A DNA stretch of 64,000 bases, taken from Clostridia bacterium. GTDB taxonomy: Bacteria; Bacillota; Clostridia; Oscillospirales; CAG-272. The stretch spans positions 20,259 through 84,258 of the forward strand of contig JAFXFN010000015.1 in assembly GCA_017520505.1 (NCBI GenBank). The letters are read 5' to 3'. Below are positions 18,329 through 29,088 of this stretch, one piece after another. A program made the position numbers and the translations under genes. Below the pieces are notes generated by a model that was not told the DNA's origin, did no database searches, and was given only the letters and a program-made list of their open reading frames with translations. The stretch's first letter is position 1. The number at the start of each line of letters is the position of its first letter.

Positions 18329-20596
18329 CTATATTTTCACTGTGATCTCATCATTTTCGACACAAATATTAAGAATCTTTATGTCTTTATCAAAATTATC
18401 GATTATTATATTTGCTGCCTTATCTTCGATATTCTTCTCTATATATCGGCGCATATTTCTTGCGCCGTACTTTGCTGAATACGATTCATCGGCTATTTTA
18501 TCTCTTGCTTGCTCTGTATATGAAATTGAAATTCCTCTGTCAGACAACGCCTTTTCAAATTCACCGAGCATAATTTCGGCAATACGCTTAAAGTCATCAC
18601 GTGAAAGCGAATTGAATGTGACGATCTCATCAACTCTGTTCAGAAATTCCGGACGGAGAAAATCAGAAAGAGCTTTTTCCGTCTTTTCTTTTCCTGCTTT
18701 TATTTCTTCCTTGCCGAATCCCGCAGGGGATGCCATATAGTTTGAACCGGCATTCGTCGTCATAACGATAATGGTATTTTCAAAGTTGACTTCTTTTCCT
18801 CTTGCATCCGTTACTCTGCCGTCGTCGAGTATCTGAAGCATTATATTCATTACATCGGGGTGTGCTTTTTCTATTTCATCAAACAGGACAACGCTGTAAG
18901 GTCTGCGGCGTATCTTCTCGGTAAGCTGTCCTGCGTCATCATATCCGACGTATCCGGGAGGTGAGCCTATAAGACGTGAAACGGAATGCTTTTCCATAAA
19001 CTCCGACATATCAACACGTATAAGCGCATCGGGAGTATCAAACATATCCTGAGCAAGTGTCTTTACAAGCTCTGTCTTTCCGACACCCGTAGGACCTGCG
19101 AATATAAACGAAACGGGCTTTTTCTTATACGATACACCCGCACGGTTTCTCTTAATTGCACGGCAAACGGCGCTTATTGCTTCATCCTGACCGATTATTC
19201 TTTCACGCAGTCTTGCTTCAAGTCCGCCGATGCGTGAAAATTCGTGCTCTGTTATATTGCCTGACGGTATACCCGTCCATATCTCAATAACACGTGCAAG
19301 ATCTTCAAGTGTGAGTCTTACGCCTTCTTTCTGGACCTCAAGCTCTTTGATTTCATCGGTCAATCGAAGCTCATCGCTTTTGAGCTTTGCAAGATGCTCA
19401 TAACGAGCCGCAAGGTCTTCATCGGGCTTTGCTTCCTCCGATTCAAGCTTTTCCTTTTCCGTTTGTACAGCTTTCAAAAGGTCATTTTTCTGTGCAAGCT
19501 CGCTTAAAACAGGTGTGTGTATTGCAAGATGCGATGCCGCTTCATCAAGCAAATCGATTGCTTTATCGGGCAAAAATCTATCCGTTATATACCTTTCCGA
19601 AAGAACTACAGAACGGTAAACGATCTCGTCAGAAATCTTTATACCGTGATGCGTTTCGTAATATGTCTTTATTCCTTGAAGTATCTTTACAGTATCGGAT
19701 ATTGACGGCTCTGCGACAACAACAGGCTGAAAACGGCGTTCGAGTGCCGAATCCTTTTCTATATACTTTCTGTATTCGCCGAGAGTTGTAGCACCGATTA
19801 CTTGTATTTCAGAGCGTGAAAGCGCAGGCTTCATAATGTTTGCGGCATTCATACTGCCCTCTGCATCTCCTGCGCCGACAAGATTATGAACCTCGTCAAT
19901 AACAAGAATGATATTTCCGAGAGTTTTCACCTCATCGATAAGTCCCTTGACTCTGCCCTCAAACTGTCCTCTGAACTGAGTACCCGCAACGAGAGCCGTT
20001 AAATCAAGCAAATAGACCTCTTTATCCTGAAGCTTATACGGTACTTCCTTTGATGCTATTTTCTGTGCGAGTGCCTCTGCTATGGCAGTTTTACCGACAC
20101 CCGGCTCACCGATAAGACAAGGGTTATTTTTCTGTCGTCTGTTGAGGATCTGAATAACACGCTCAATTTCTCTTTCTCTGCCGATAACCTTATCAAGCTT
20201 TCCTTCTTTGGCTCTTTCGGTAAGATTAAGGCAGTAATTATTGAGATAATTTCTCGCCTTATCCTTTTTCTTTTCTTCTTTTTTCTGCTGTTTTTTCGCT
20301 TCGCCCGCACCACCGAAAAGCTTTGCAAAATCAATAGCGGGAGCATCTGCATTGTTTTCATCTCCTGCCATTGTCGGGAATTCTGCAGCACCCTGCATAA
20401 TGCTTCCCATTTCCTCATCCATACGGTCAAGGTCTTCAGCACTTACTCCCATTTTGTTGAGTATGTCATCAACGGGCTTGATACCAAGCTCCTTTGCGCA
20501 TTTAAGGCAAAGTCCCTCATTTATTGTGTTGCCGTTTTCTATTCTCGTCATAAAAACAACGGCAAGACGTTTTTTACATTTTGAACAAAGTTGCAT
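18329..20596 (-). CDS. clpE: ClpE-type AAA+ unfoldase (Clp protease ATP-binding subunit)
   Basis: A 755-residue HSP100 protein. The N-terminus carries a zinc finger, C4-x2-C7 and C30-x2-C33 separated by 22 residues, the layout typical of ClpE rather than the Clp_N repeats of ClpC. Two AAA+ modules follow, with Walker A GEPGVGKT (163-170) and GPTGVGKT (501-508) and a middle coiled coil (about 370-425). An AGF tripeptide after the second Walker B suggests it docks to ClpP. ClpP itself is not in the window. It lies in the long minus-strand series between cvpA and the pseudo-ATPase gene. A MecA-like adaptor fragment is encoded at 42044. The symbol rests on the zinc finger layout. Confidence 0.9.
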   Translation of the reverse strand: MQLCSKCKKRLAVVFMTRIENGNTINEGLCLKCAKELGIKPVDDILNKMGVSAEDLDRMDEEMGSIMQGAAEFPTMAGDENNADAPAIDFAKLFGGAGEAKKQQKKEEKKKDKARNYLNNYCLNLTERAKEGKLDKVIGREREIERVIQILNRRQKNNPCLIGEPGVGKTAIAEALAQKIASKEVPYKLQDKEVYLLDLTALVAGTQFRGQFEGRVKGLIDEVKTLGNIILVIDEVHNLVGAGDAEGSMNAANIMKPALSRSEIQVIGATTLGEYRKYIEKDSALERRFQPVVVAEPSISDTVKILQGIKTYYETHHGIKISDEIVYRSVVLSERYITDRFLPDKAIDLLDEAASHLAIHTPVLSELAQKNDLLKAVQTEKEKLESEEAKPDEDLAARYEHLAKLKSDELRLTDEIKELEVQKEGVRLTLEDLARVIEIWTGIPSGNITEHEFSRIGGLEARLRERIIGQDEAISAVCRAIKRNRAGVSYKKKPVSFIFAGPTGVGKTELVKTLAQDMFDTPDALIRVDMSEFMEKHSVSRLIGSPPGYVGYDDAGQLTEKIRRRPYSVVLFDEIEKAHPDVMNIMLQILDDGRVTDARGKEVNFENTIIVMTTNAGSNYMASPAGFGKEEIKAGKEKTEKALSDFLRPEFLNRVDEIVTFNSLSRDDFKRIAEIMLGEFEKALSDRGISISYTEQARDKIADESYSAKYGARNMRRYIEKNIEDKAANIIIDNFDKDIKILNICVENDEITVKI

Positions 20597-20626
20597 TGTC
20601 TACCATTCCTTATTTATAAAAATGCT

Positions 20627-21148
20627 TTATGAGCATATTTTGGCAAAAAGATCCTTGAAGATATTAATATTGTATATAATATCAAAAAGTAACGAATCAT
20701 CAAGTAAAGTGTTTGTGAAAAGCTCGGAGTTATACTCTGTAAGCAACGGGAATACAAAATTAAGAACTATTGCAAAAATCCAAGCTGATACGAGTCCCAA
20801 AACAGCGCCTGCGGCAATACCGAGCGTTTTATTGGCAAAATTCAAAAACGGAAGTTTCGCAATGATGTCGAGTACATTTGCGGCAATAGTTATACCTATG
20901 TTTGCCAATATGTATATAATTATAAAAGCTATCGTATACGCTGCGGCTTTTGAAACAGCCTCCGGATAATCTGTAAGTATCTTGTCTGCGAATAAAAGCG
21001 AAACAGGCGTTGCAAACAAAAGCGCAATGATAAATGATAACAGCTTCACAACAAGACTTACAAATGTTTTAATAAAGCCTCTTTTATATCCCATATACGT
21101 GGATACACCTATAAGAAGCACAAAAATAAGATCAACCAAATAACTCAT
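20627..21148 (-). CDS. CvpA family membrane protein
   Basis: A 173-residue protein with four predicted membrane segments and the GYKRGFIKTF start region typical of CvpA/colicin V production proteins. The ATG at 21148 follows AAGGAG by 7 bases; a longer frame up to 21211 overlaps the upstream gene and lacks a good site. Function of the family is poorly understood (cell envelope). Thirty bp upstream of clpE. Confidence 0.85.
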   Translation of the reverse strand: MSYLVDLIFVLLIGVSTYMGYKRGFIKTFVSLVVKLLSFIIALLFATPVSLLFADKILTDYPEAVSKAAAYTIAFIIIYILANIGITIAANVLDIIAKLPFLNFANKTLGIAAGAVLGLVSAWIFAIVLNFVFPLLTEYNSELFTNTLLDDSLLFDIIYNINIFKDLFAKICS

Positions 21149-21176
21149 ACATCTTCTCCTTATCATCAAATTATTT

Positions 21177-22460
21177 TCATTTAAATTCATAACTGTCAAG
21201 CGGATAAGCACGTGTTTTACCTACAGCAAGCAAAATGCCGTTTTCGGTTTGTAAAATCGTATTTATCACACCGTCAGTTTCATATTTTGTTTTTTCTCCA
21301 TCCTTTATATTGATACGCACAATGCAGTCGGTATACATAATATATACCTCATCGCCGTAAAAATATACGCTTTTCGGGTGTTCTTCAACAGGGCATGAAA
21401 ATATTTTTTCTCCGCTGTCGGAAAATACATTAAGTATATTCTCGTCACTCAGACTCGCCGTGTCCATAATACACAAAGCATATTTTTCGGTATCGGCTGT
21501 CAGAACGCATACATCGGAACCGTAATCTATACGACAGACATCTGTACTATCATCGGTAAATATCATACCTTCTGAGCAGAAAATGACTCTTTTTCCGTTT
21601 TCAAATCTACCCAACCGAAGCCCAATCGTATCTTTATAAATCGGTGATGTTGTGACATCCTCACGCTTCATATTGCCTTCGACCGTCATACAGTTGAAAA
21701 GCCCATCTGAAGCAGATGCACATAAAAGGGTAAATGATCCGTCGGAATTCAAAACACCGTCGAATATATACTTATCGTTCGTTTTCCACGTATAAGCCTT
21801 TTCAAAATCCTTGTTATACATAACGGCAACAGAACGGTAGTCATCGCTTTTGGTTATGATAAGCACACGTCCGTCATCACTGATACAAGCGTGTGATATC
21901 GGATGATCGAGCGTTTCGCTGTATAAAACCGAAAACGAGTTATAAACCGAAAATTCATATCCTGCCAGATCATAAATGAGAAAATATTTTTCTCCTGTGG
22001 ATATACGGGGCTTTACATAGCTGATATCGCTGTTCAAAACTATATTTCCCGCTGTGTCTACTATTTCGACCTTGTGGCGTCCAACACTTACAATATCGTT
22101 TTTAAATATTGCAAATACCGCTTCGGGATCTTCAGTGTATGAGATATTACCGAAATCAGACGGAGTTGCAGGAACATCTATGTTCATATCCTTCATAAGG
22201 TATCTGAATTTTTCCGTTGTGATATCCTCTGAAAATGCCGTAAGCATACAAAGCACAAAAACAATAAGAACAGTAAAGGAAATAAACTTTGCAATACGCA
22301 GTCTGTAGGCAATACCCAAATAATACTCATTCAGCTTCTCTTCCTCTTCTTCGTATATATCAAGCTCAGGACCGCCCGATCTTGCATTTTTGGGAAGACT
22401 GTCGCTGTTTATATCAATGATATCGTCCTCGGTTATATTCCGTTTGTCATATTTTTTCAA
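21177..22460 (-). CDS. DUF5711-like membrane-anchored beta-propeller protein
   Basis: A 427-residue protein with a cytosolic N-terminus (about 1-55), one membrane helix (about 56-80) and an extracytoplasmic part of repeating beta strands, for example the segments around VEIVDTAGNIVLNS and YNSFSVLYSETLDHP, that fits a WD/PQQ-like propeller. It resembles the DUF5711 proteins of Clostridia; no function is known. It lies between truA and cvpA with short gaps, as part of the same series. No enzymatic motif is visible. Confidence 0.7.
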   Translation of the reverse strand: MKKYDKRNITEDDIIDINSDSLPKNARSGGPELDIYEEEEEKLNEYYLGIAYRLRIAKFISFTVLIVFVLCMLTAFSEDITTEKFRYLMKDMNIDVPATPSDFGNISYTEDPEAVFAIFKNDIVSVGRHKVEIVDTAGNIVLNSDISYVKPRISTGEKYFLIYDLAGYEFSVYNSFSVLYSETLDHPISHACISDDGRVLIITKSDDYRSVAVMYNKDFEKAYTWKTNDKYIFDGVLNSDGSFTLLCASASDGLFNCMTVEGNMKREDVTTSPIYKDTIGLRLGRFENGKRVIFCSEGMIFTDDSTDVCRIDYGSDVCVLTADTEKYALCIMDTASLSDENILNVFSDSGEKIFSCPVEEHPKSVYFYGDEVYIMYTDCIVRINIKDGEKTKYETDGVINTILQTENGILLAVGKTRAYPLDSYEFK

Positions 22461-22478
22461 ATCATCAACTCCAAGCGG

Positions 22479-23225
22479 CTAAAAATTCTCTTTATAAATT
22501 ACCTTTGATAAATACAGTCCGTCAGGCGGTGCTGTTACACCTGATGCTTTACGGTCTTTTTTCTCTATGATTTCGGAAATTTTTCCGACTTCTATTTTTC
22601 CCTTTGAAATGTCGAGAAGCGTTCCCACCATTATCCGCACCATATTGTACAAAAAACCGTCTGCGGCAACCGAAAATATGATCTTGTCGCCGTCACGCTC
22701 AACATTAAAATACTTTATTGTACGCACGGTTGTATTAACGGGCGAGCCTGTTGCCATAAACGATGAAAAATCGTGTGTGCCTATAAATGATTTTGCTTCC
22801 TTATCGAGCAAATTTTCATCGATCTTATCGGGCACTCTTACCGCACGTTTATGCAAGAACGGGTCTTTAAAGGGTGAATTGTGTACGATATATCTGTACT
22901 CCTTATATTCGGTATGACGTGGGTTAAAATCATCCGAAACATTAAAGCAATCACTCACGGAAATATCGCTCGGCAAAAGGTGATTGAGCGCATACGGGAT
23001 CCTTTCGCACGGAACAAGATTTCCTCCGTTTACCTCACAAGCAGCAAAGTATACAAGTGCGTGAACTCCCGTATCTGTTCTGCTGCAGCCTTGTATCGTG
23101 CAAGGGGCATTAAATAAGGTCTCACAGTTTTTTTTAAGCGTTCCGGCAATAGTTTTTGCGTTATCCTGTATCTGAAATCCGTGATAATCACACCCAAGAT
23201 ATGACATTTTCAAAAGATATTTCAT
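22479..23225 (-). CDS. truA: tRNA pseudouridine(38-40) synthase
   Basis: A 248-residue enzyme modifying the tRNA anticodon arm. The catalytic Asp lies in GCSRTDTGVHAL (near 50-61), and FLYNMVRIMVGTL is a family hallmark. The ATG at 23225 overlaps the ecfT stop (ATGA); an upstream extension reading into ecfT is not supported. Confidence 0.96.
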   Translation of the reverse strand: MKYLLKMSYLGCDYHGFQIQDNAKTIAGTLKKNCETLFNAPCTIQGCSRTDTGVHALVYFAACEVNGGNLVPCERIPYALNHLLPSDISVSDCFNVSDDFNPRHTEYKEYRYIVHNSPFKDPFLHKRAVRVPDKIDENLLDKEAKSFIGTHDFSSFMATGSPVNTTVRTIKYFNVERDGDKIIFSVAADGFLYNMVRIMVGTLLDISKGKIEVGKISEIIEKKDRKASGVTAPPDGLYLSKVIYKENF

Positions 23226-24049
23226 ATAGGCAATCCAAAATGTGTAGTTAGAATATTTGCTGTAATAACAAGTGCAAGTATACCGATACAAACTAAAAGG
23301 AGAATAACATCGTTGCTTGTTATCTTCAGCTCTTTAAGCTTGGTTCTTCCCTCTCCGCCTCTGTAGCAGCGGCAGATCATAGCGCAGGAAAGCTCATCTG
23401 CACGTCTTATTTCAGATGCGAGAAGCGGAACGAATATCGGTATCATAGCCTTGGCACGCTTTATAAGTCCGCCTGATGAAAAATCTGTTCCTCTTGCCTT
23501 TTGTGCGGACATTATTTTGTCTGTTTCCTCAATTATCGTCGGTATAAATCGCATGGCTATCGACATCATCATCGCAAAATCGTGCGTGTTAAGTCCGAGC
23601 TTTTTCAAAGGGCTCAAAAGTCCTTCAATTCCGTCTGTAAGCGCAATAGGAGATGTAGTATAGGAAAGCAATAAGCTTGTTGAAGCAACGAGCAACGCAA
23701 TTCTGCACATCATTTTAAACGCCATCATCAAGCCGTCGGAATATATTTTGAATATCCACCATTCGGCAATGAGCGTTCCCGTTCTTGTCAAAAACACCTG
23801 AATAAAAGCTGTAAAGAAAAGTATAAACAATACAGGCTTCATACCTTTGAGAACGACCAATGGCGATATTTTAGAAATAAATATCAACAGCACGACAACA
23901 AGTGCCAAAAACGCAAAGCTGATAAGCGACGATGCGGCAAATACAGCACCTATCATTATAAACGCAATTATCAGTTTCATTCGTGGATCAGCACGGTGGA
24001 TCACAGAATCCCCCGGGAAATACTGACCGAGTGTTATATCATTTATCAT
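23222..24049 (-). CDS. ecfT: ECF transporter transmembrane protein EcfT
   Basis: A 275-residue integral membrane protein with about six helices and the two ARG-type coupling motifs of EcfT (AQKARGTDF and the later cytosolic helix containing RRADELSCAMICR). It joins the two ATPases to substrate-binding S proteins in energy-coupling-factor vitamin/metal uptake. No S subunit lies nearby, so this is probably a shared group II module. Its start is one base after the ecfA2 stop. Confidence 0.95.
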   Translation of the reverse strand: MINDITLGQYFPGDSVIHRADPRMKLIIAFIMIGAVFAASSLISFAFLALVVVLLIFISKISPLVVLKGMKPVLFILFFTAFIQVFLTRTGTLIAEWWIFKIYSDGLMMAFKMMCRIALLVASTSLLLSYTTSPIALTDGIEGLLSPLKKLGLNTHDFAMMMSIAMRFIPTIIEETDKIMSAQKARGTDFSSGGLIKRAKAMIPIFVPLLASEIRRADELSCAMICRCYRGGEGRTKLKELKITSNDVILLLVCIGILALVITANILTTHFGLPI

Positions 24050-24050
24050 T

Positions 24051-24902
24051 TCAAACCTTACCGTAAAGCTTTATAAGCTGTTCTGCGGCATCTTCAACCG
24101 TGTATACATTGGCTGACACATCGATTCCGCAGTTATATAATTTTTCCATAAGCTCTGTAATTTGAGGAACATTGAGTCCTGCATTTTTAAGTCTTTTGCT
24201 CTGCGAAAAGACATCATCGGGTGTTCCGTACATACAAAGCGCACCGTCATCCATAACAGCTATTTCATCACAGTATTTCGCCATATCCTCCATACTGTGG
24301 CTGATAATGATAACGGAAGAATTTTCGGAATTTTTGTACTGACATATCTGCGAAAGAATGTCATCACGTCCCGCAGGGTCAAGTCCCGCAGCAGGCTCAT
24401 CAAGCACCAAAAAACGAGGCTTCATAGCAATTATTCCCGCAATGGCGGCACGTCTTTTTTGTCCTCCCGAAAGCTCAAAGGGGGATTTTCCGAGCATTTG
24501 CCTTGTAAGTCCGACAAATTCTGCGGCTTCATTTACACGCTTTTTAACTTCGTCCTCCGAGAGCTTCATATTTCTCGGACCGTATGCAATATCCTCCCAC
24601 ACGCTTTCCTTAAAAAGCTGATATTCGGGATACTGAAATACAAGTCCTACCTTGAATTTGGCTTCATATCTTGACTTTTTAGATTCGTTTATATCACAGC
24701 CGTCAAGAAGCACACGCCCTTTTGTGGGGCACAATAGACCGTTTAACATCTGTGCGGCTGTAGATTTACCCGAGCCTGTGTGTCCCATAAGCCCTGTTAT
24801 CATACCGTCTTTGAACGTCAAATTCAAATCGTTCAGCGCTCTATGCTCAAACGGTGTACGTTCACCGTAAATATACGATACGTTTTCAAGTGAAAGAGGC
24901 AT
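24051..24902 (-). CDS. ecfA2: ECF transporter ATPase EcfA2
   Basis: A 283-residue ABC ATPase: Walker A GHTGSGKST near residue 40, signature LSGGQKRR, Walker B FLVLDEPAAGLDP and a His switch. The ATG immediately follows the ecfA1 stop, and its AAGGAGG site is inside the last ecfA1 codons. Confidence 0.95.
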   Translation of the reverse strand: MPLSLENVSYIYGERTPFEHRALNDLNLTFKDGMITGLMGHTGSGKSTAAQMLNGLLCPTKGRVLLDGCDINESKKSRYEAKFKVGLVFQYPEYQLFKESVWEDIAYGPRNMKLSEDEVKKRVNEAAEFVGLTRQMLGKSPFELSGGQKRRAAIAGIIAMKPRFLVLDEPAAGLDPAGRDDILSQICQYKNSENSSVIIISHSMEDMAKYCDEIAVMDDGALCMYGTPDDVFSQSKRLKNAGLNVPQITELMEKLYNCGIDVSANVYTVEDAAEQLIKLYGKV

Positions 24903-25775
24903 TTATCTTCCTCCTTTTTGCACAAACAGATTTTTTAAAAGCTCTGCTCCGCCGTCTGTGGTCGTGGGAATATTCTGTATCGGCAAACCTGCCTCTTTAA
25001 GAAGTGTAAACAGCTCCGTTACCTGCGGCACGTCAAGGCGCACACGTCTTAAAGCTTCAGCGTCTGAAAATATCTCCTGCGGTGTTCCCTCTTTATAAAT
25101 TTCACCGTCATTCAAAACGATTATTCTGTCGGCTTCTGCCGCCTCGTCCATATAGTGAGTTATCAAAAGTATCGTCTTGCCGAGCTTGTTAAGCTCTTTT
25201 ATCGTTTTCATAACCTCACGGCGTCCGTGCGGGTCAAGCATTGCAGTCGATTCATCAAATATTATGACCTCGGGCTGCATAGCGATTATTCCCGCAATTG
25301 CAACACGCTGCTTCTGTCCTCCCGACAGCCTGTGCGGTGCGTGGTGCATATATTCGGTCATTCCGACGTCTTCAAGCGCTTCGTCAACACGCTTTCTTAT
25401 TTCCTCTCTCGGTATACCGAGATTTTCAGGGCCGAAGGCAACATCTTCTTCAACGGTCGTTGCAACTATCTGGTTGTCGGGATTCTGGTGTACCATTCCT
25501 ATATGACGGCGGAGCTCGTATATTTCATCCTCCGTTATATCGTCCGTTATGATTTTTCCGCAAACAGAAAGCTCACCTGTAAACTCACCCGATTCTTCTG
25601 TAAGTATCATATTGATAAGCTTTGCCAACGTCGATTTGCCGCTTCCGTTGTGACCGAGAACGGCAACAAACTCACCCTCTTTGACCGACATATCTATATT
25701 TTTCAAAACGGGAATGAGCTTATCCTCGCCATCCTTATACGAAAAGGAAAGGTCTTTGATCTTTATTATATCCAT
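24903..25775 (-). CDS. ecfA1: ECF transporter ATPase EcfA1
   Basis: A 290-residue ABC ATPase: Walker [10 protein letters not shown], signature LSGGQKQR, Walker [14 protein letters not shown]. The Ser in DEST replaces the usual Pro, as is common in EcfA1. The ATG at 25775 is preferred over the TTG one codon earlier. It forms the heterodimer with EcfA2. Confidence 0.94.
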   Translation of the reverse strand: MDIIKIKDLSFSYKDGEDKLIPVLKNIDMSVKEGEFVAVLGHNGSGKSTLAKLINMILTEESGEFTGELSVCGKIITDDITEDEIYELRRHIGMVHQNPDNQIVATTVEEDVAFGPENLGIPREEIRKRVDEALEDVGMTEYMHHAPHRLSGGQKQRVAIAGIIAMQPEVIIFDESTAMLDPHGRREVMKTIKELNKLGKTILLITHYMDEAAEADRIIVLNDGEIYKEGTPQEIFSDAEALRRVRLDVPQVTELFTLLKEAGLPIQNIPTTTDGGAELLKNLFVQKGGR

Positions 25776-25790
25776 CAATAATTTCTGCCT

Positions 25791-26648
25791 TTATTTATAC
25801 CATCTTGAAGCTGAGCCGCAGGGCAAAAATCCGCCCGTAGTGCTGACGGGAAGTCCTACCTCGTCACATATAACCGTTCCGCCGAGCTTCTTTTTTATGC
25901 CTGTATTAAGCATATATCCGACTGTTGACGGAGAAAGTCCCGTTGTGTAAGAATTGACAAGAAAGAACAGCGGTTTATCGGAAAGAAGGAGCGATGCTCT
26001 TGAAATAAGCTCATCAACACATTCTTCAAGTTTCCACACTTCCCCTCCGGGGCCTCTGCCATAAGAGGGCGGATCCATTATTATTCCCTCGTAGGAGTTA
26101 CCTCGTCTTATCTCACGCTCAATAAATTTCATACAGTCATCAACTATATATCTTATCGGATTTTTCTCAAATCCCGACAAAGCCGCATTCTGCTTTGCCT
26201 GCTGTGTCATTCCCTTTGAAGCATCAACGTGACATACCGATGCTCCTGCGCTTGATGCGGCGATAGTAGCACCTCCCGTATAAGCAAACAGATTCAAAAC
26301 TCTGCCGCCGCCGTTATCGGATAAAATCTTTGAAAACCAATCCCAGTTTACGGCTTGTTCGGGAAAAACACCCGTATGCTTAAACCCCATAGGCTTTATA
26401 AGAAAACGTAAATTACCGTAATTTATCGTCCACGATTCGGGAACGTCACACTTTACCCACTTGCCGCCTCCGCTTGATTCACGTCTGTAAATAGCATCGG
26501 CACGCTTCCAAAGAGGACTTGTCTTTTTGCCTTTCCAGATGATCTGAGGATCGGGACGGATAAGTATATACTTTCCCCATCTTTCAAGTCTTTCGCCGTC
26601 AGAGGCATCTATAAGCTCATAATCTTTCCAATTATCAGAAACAAACAT
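25791..26648 (-). CDS. Class I SAM-dependent rRNA methyltransferase, RlmI-like
   Basis: A 285-residue protein with the SAM-binding VLNLFAYTGGATIAA (about 118-132), an acidic loop HVDASKGM and a catalytic-type IIMDPPSYGRG motif. This combination is typical of 23S rRNA cytosine or guanine methyltransferases of the RlmI/RlmK group, without an N-terminal PUA domain. The exact site is not deducible. Its ATG overlaps the ruvB stop by one base (TGATG). Confidence 0.85.
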   Translation of the reverse strand: MFVSDNWKDYELIDASDGERLERWGKYILIRPDPQIIWKGKKTSPLWKRADAIYRRESSGGGKWVKCDVPESWTINYGNLRFLIKPMGFKHTGVFPEQAVNWDWFSKILSDNGGGRVLNLFAYTGGATIAASSAGASVCHVDASKGMTQQAKQNAALSGFEKNPIRYIVDDCMKFIEREIRRGNSYEGIIMDPPSYGRGPGGEVWKLEECVDELISRASLLLSDKPLFFLVNSYTTGLSPSTVGYMLNTGIKKKLGGTVICDEVGLPVSTTGGFLPCGSASRWYK

Positions 26649-27721
26649 CAGTTTTCACCACTCTCACTAAAAATACCGTTTTTCGTTTGTCTATCCGGCA
26701 TAGACATTTTCAAATGCTCGTATGCCGCCTTTGTGACACATCTTCCTCTCGGGGTTCTGTTCAAAAATCCTATCTGCATTAAATACGGTTCGTAAACGTC
26801 CTCGAGTGTCACGGATTCCTCGCCGACGGTTGCGGCAAGTGTTTCGAGTCCAACAGGGCCTCCGTCATAAAATTTAATTATCGTTGTGAGCATCTTGCGG
26901 TCAGTTCCGTCAAGTCCAAGCTCGTCTATTTCAAGCTGCTTTAAAGCGTAGTCGGCAATTTCCTTCGTTATCTCACCGTCGCCCATTATCTGCGCAAAGT
27001 CACGCACACGCTTCAAAAGTCTGTTGGCGATTCGAGGTGTTCCTCGTGAACGCTTTGCAATTTCCTCAGCGCCGCTTTTTGAAATCTTTATACCGAGGAT
27101 ATCGGAGCTTCTCGTTACTATCGTTGCAAGTTCCTCGTGTGTGTAAAGCTCAAGACGCATAAGCACACCGAAACGGTCGCGAAGCGGTGTTGTAAGCTGT
27201 CCTGCCCTCGTTGTTGCGCCGATAAGTGTAAAGTGCTTCAGCGGCATTCTGATACTTCTTGCCGCGGGACCTTTACCGATGATAATATCAAGGGAAAAAT
27301 CCTCCATTGCAGGATATAATATCTCCTCAACGGTTCTCGGCAATCTGTGTATTTCGTCTATAAACAGCACGTCGCCCTCGTTGAGGTTGGTAAGAAGAGC
27401 CGCCAAGTCGCCCGGCTTTTCGATAGCAGGGCCGGACGTTATTCTGATAGACGTATTCATTTCATTTGCAATTATTTGCGAAAGTGTTGTTTTACCAAGT
27501 CCCGGTGGGCCGTATAACAACGTATGATCAAGGCTGTCCCCCCTGAACTTTGCCGCATTTATATATATTCTGAGGTTTTCCTTGACCTTTGCCTGACCTA
27601 TATATTCATCGAGTGTCTGCGGACGGAGATTTACTTCATTTTCCGAATCCTCTGCCGAATATTCAACGTCGATGAGCCGTGTGTCAAAGTCCTCACTTGT
27701 AAATTCTTCGTAATCGGGCAT
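26648..27721 (-). CDS. ruvB: Holliday junction branch-migration helicase RuvB
   Basis: A 357-residue AAA+ motor of the RuvABC resolvasome. The N-terminal [11 protein letters not shown], Walker [11 protein letters not shown], Walker B DEIHRL and the C-terminal winged helix ([10 protein letters not shown]) are all present and the length is normal. AAAGGA lies before the ATG. The ruvC-ruvA-ruvB order is the usual one. Confidence 0.98.
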   Translation of the reverse strand: MPDYEEFTSEDFDTRLIDVEYSAEDSENEVNLRPQTLDEYIGQAKVKENLRIYINAAKFRGDSLDHTLLYGPPGLGKTTLSQIIANEMNTSIRITSGPAIEKPGDLAALLTNLNEGDVLFIDEIHRLPRTVEEILYPAMEDFSLDIIIGKGPAARSIRMPLKHFTLIGATTRAGQLTTPLRDRFGVLMRLELYTHEELATIVTRSSDILGIKISKSGAEEIAKRSRGTPRIANRLLKRVRDFAQIMGDGEITKEIADYALKQLEIDELGLDGTDRKMLTTIIKFYDGGPVGLETLAATVGEESVTLEDVYEPYLMQIGFLNRTPRGRCVTKAAYEHLKMSMPDRQTKNGIFSESGEN

Positions 27722-27732
27722 AATTTTATCCT

Positions 27733-28314
27733 TTATTTCATCAGCTTTTTAAGTGCTTCTTTTATCATATCTTCAAGGGCAAGTGCAGGCGAAATACCCG
27801 AAAGTGCTTTAACGGCTTCTGCTTTAGTGTAACCGAGCACCATCAAGGCATTCTGCGCATCTGCAAAGTCACCGCTTGCCTGAATAGGTGCTGATTTCGA
27901 TGAAATCATTTCCTTTGCAACCTTGTCCTTCAGCTCAAGTATAATTCTCGCTGCAGTTTTAGCACCCACTCCGTTTGCTTTTGAAAGTGCTTTGACGTCC
28001 TCACTTCCGACAACGATAGCAAATCTTTCCGGGGTGAATGCCGAAAGAACACCCATTGCAGCTTTCGGTCCGACACCCGAAACGGTTATCAGAAGCTTGA
28101 ACAGCGAAAGCTCCTCAAGCGTATAAAATCCAAAAAGATCGACTGCATCCTCTCTCACCGCCATATATGTATAAAGCTTGACATCGTTTTTAAGACAAGA
28201 TATCTGCTGAAGCGTTGACGTGCTGACAGTCATTTTATAAGCAACGCCGCCCGTGTCAATGACAGCAGACGAAAAATCCGTATAAACAAGTGTTCCCTTT
28301 ATATAATAAAACAT
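27733..28314 (-). CDS. ruvA: Holliday junction binding protein RuvA
   Basis: A 193-residue protein: N-terminal OB fold starting MFYYIKGTL, helix-hairpin-helix region ([10 protein letters not shown] and [12 protein letters not shown]), flexible linker, and the C-terminal domain III ([19 protein letters not shown]) that contacts RuvB. An AAGGTG site precedes the ATG. Confidence 0.97.
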   Translation of the reverse strand: MFYYIKGTLVYTDFSSAVIDTGGVAYKMTVSTSTLQQISCLKNDVKLYTYMAVREDAVDLFGFYTLEELSLFKLLITVSGVGPKAAMGVLSAFTPERFAIVVGSEDVKALSKANGVGAKTAARIILELKDKVAKEMISSKSAPIQASGDFADAQNALMVLGYTKAEAVKALSGISPALALEDMIKEALKKLMK

Positions 28315-28322
28315 AATTCACC

Positions 28323-28838
28323 TTAAAGTAATTTCTTCTTTTTTTCGTTGTAATATTGCTTGATACCCGAGCCGCACGTATGTGCGTGGCAAATGGCGAT
28401 AGCAAGTGCGTCTGCTGTGTCATCAAGCCTCGGCATTTTTTGAAGATTTAGTATTGACATAGTCATAGCCATAACCTGCTGCTTGTCAGCTCTGCCATAT
28501 CCGACGACAGCCTGCTTTACCTGAAGCGGTGTATACTCATAAAGCAAAAGCTTTTTTTTCACCCCTGCAAGTAAAATTGCACCTCTGGCTTCAGCAACAG
28601 CGATTGCGGTTTTTTGGTTCGTATTAAAAAACAGCTCCTCTATTGCCATATCCGTCGGGGAGTATTTGTCAATTATCTCCATAAGCGTATCGTAAATTTT
28701 CTCAATACGCAATTCAACGTCAATTCCTGCGGGAGTTTCGATAGCGCCGTATGCGACAGTGCGAAAGCTGTTTCTGTAATAATCAACTATACCGTAGCCG
28801 ACAATGGCAAGACCGGGGTCAATTCCCAAAATACGCAT
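28323..28838 (-). CDS. ruvC: Holliday junction resolvase RuvC
   Basis: A 171-residue RNase H-fold endonuclease with the catalytic acidic residues in ILGIDPG (Asp7), AIEELFF (near 67) and the C-terminal DDTADALAIAICH. It is the first gene of the long minus-strand series; GGAGGG precedes the ATG. Confidence 0.97.
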   Translation of the reverse strand: MRILGIDPGLAIVGYGIVDYYRNSFRTVAYGAIETPAGIDVELRIEKIYDTLMEIIDKYSPTDMAIEELFFNTNQKTAIAVAEARGAILLAGVKKKLLLYEYTPLQVKQAVVGYGRADKQQVMAMTMSILNLQKMPRLDDTADALAIAICHAHTCGSGIKQYYNEKKKKLL

Positions 28839-28867
28839 ACGCCCTCCAAAATATTATTATTCATAGT

Positions 28868-28897
28868 ATTATACTATATTATATATGTAATTGTCAA
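28868..28897 (-). promoter_or_regulatory. Sigma-A promoter of the ruvC operon
   Basis: Reading the minus strand, TTGACA (28897-28892), an 18-bp spacer and TATAAT (28873-28868) lie 30 bp before the ruvC start. It could drive the whole packed series down to 15628, since no terminator was seen between the genes. Confidence 0.85.
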
Positions 28898-29033
28898 ACA
28901 CTATTTTGTGAATAAATTGGATAATAAGCCGTGATTTTACCAAAACATTGTTTTGTACTCAACGTCCATTCTTATCAAAAGAAACGACACGTCTGATTTC
29001 CGTCGGGAAATTGAAATAAAGTTAAATAAACGG

Positions 29034-29062
29034 TTGAAATATTGCAATTTCTATTGTATAAT
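29034..29062 (+). promoter_or_regulatory. Sigma-A promoter of the nif3-rqcH operon
   Basis: TTGAAA (29034-29039), 17 bp, TATAAT (29057-29062), 27 bases before the ATG at 29089. Confidence 0.88.
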
Positions 29063-29088
29063 GATTTATCACTTTTAAGGAGTTTTTT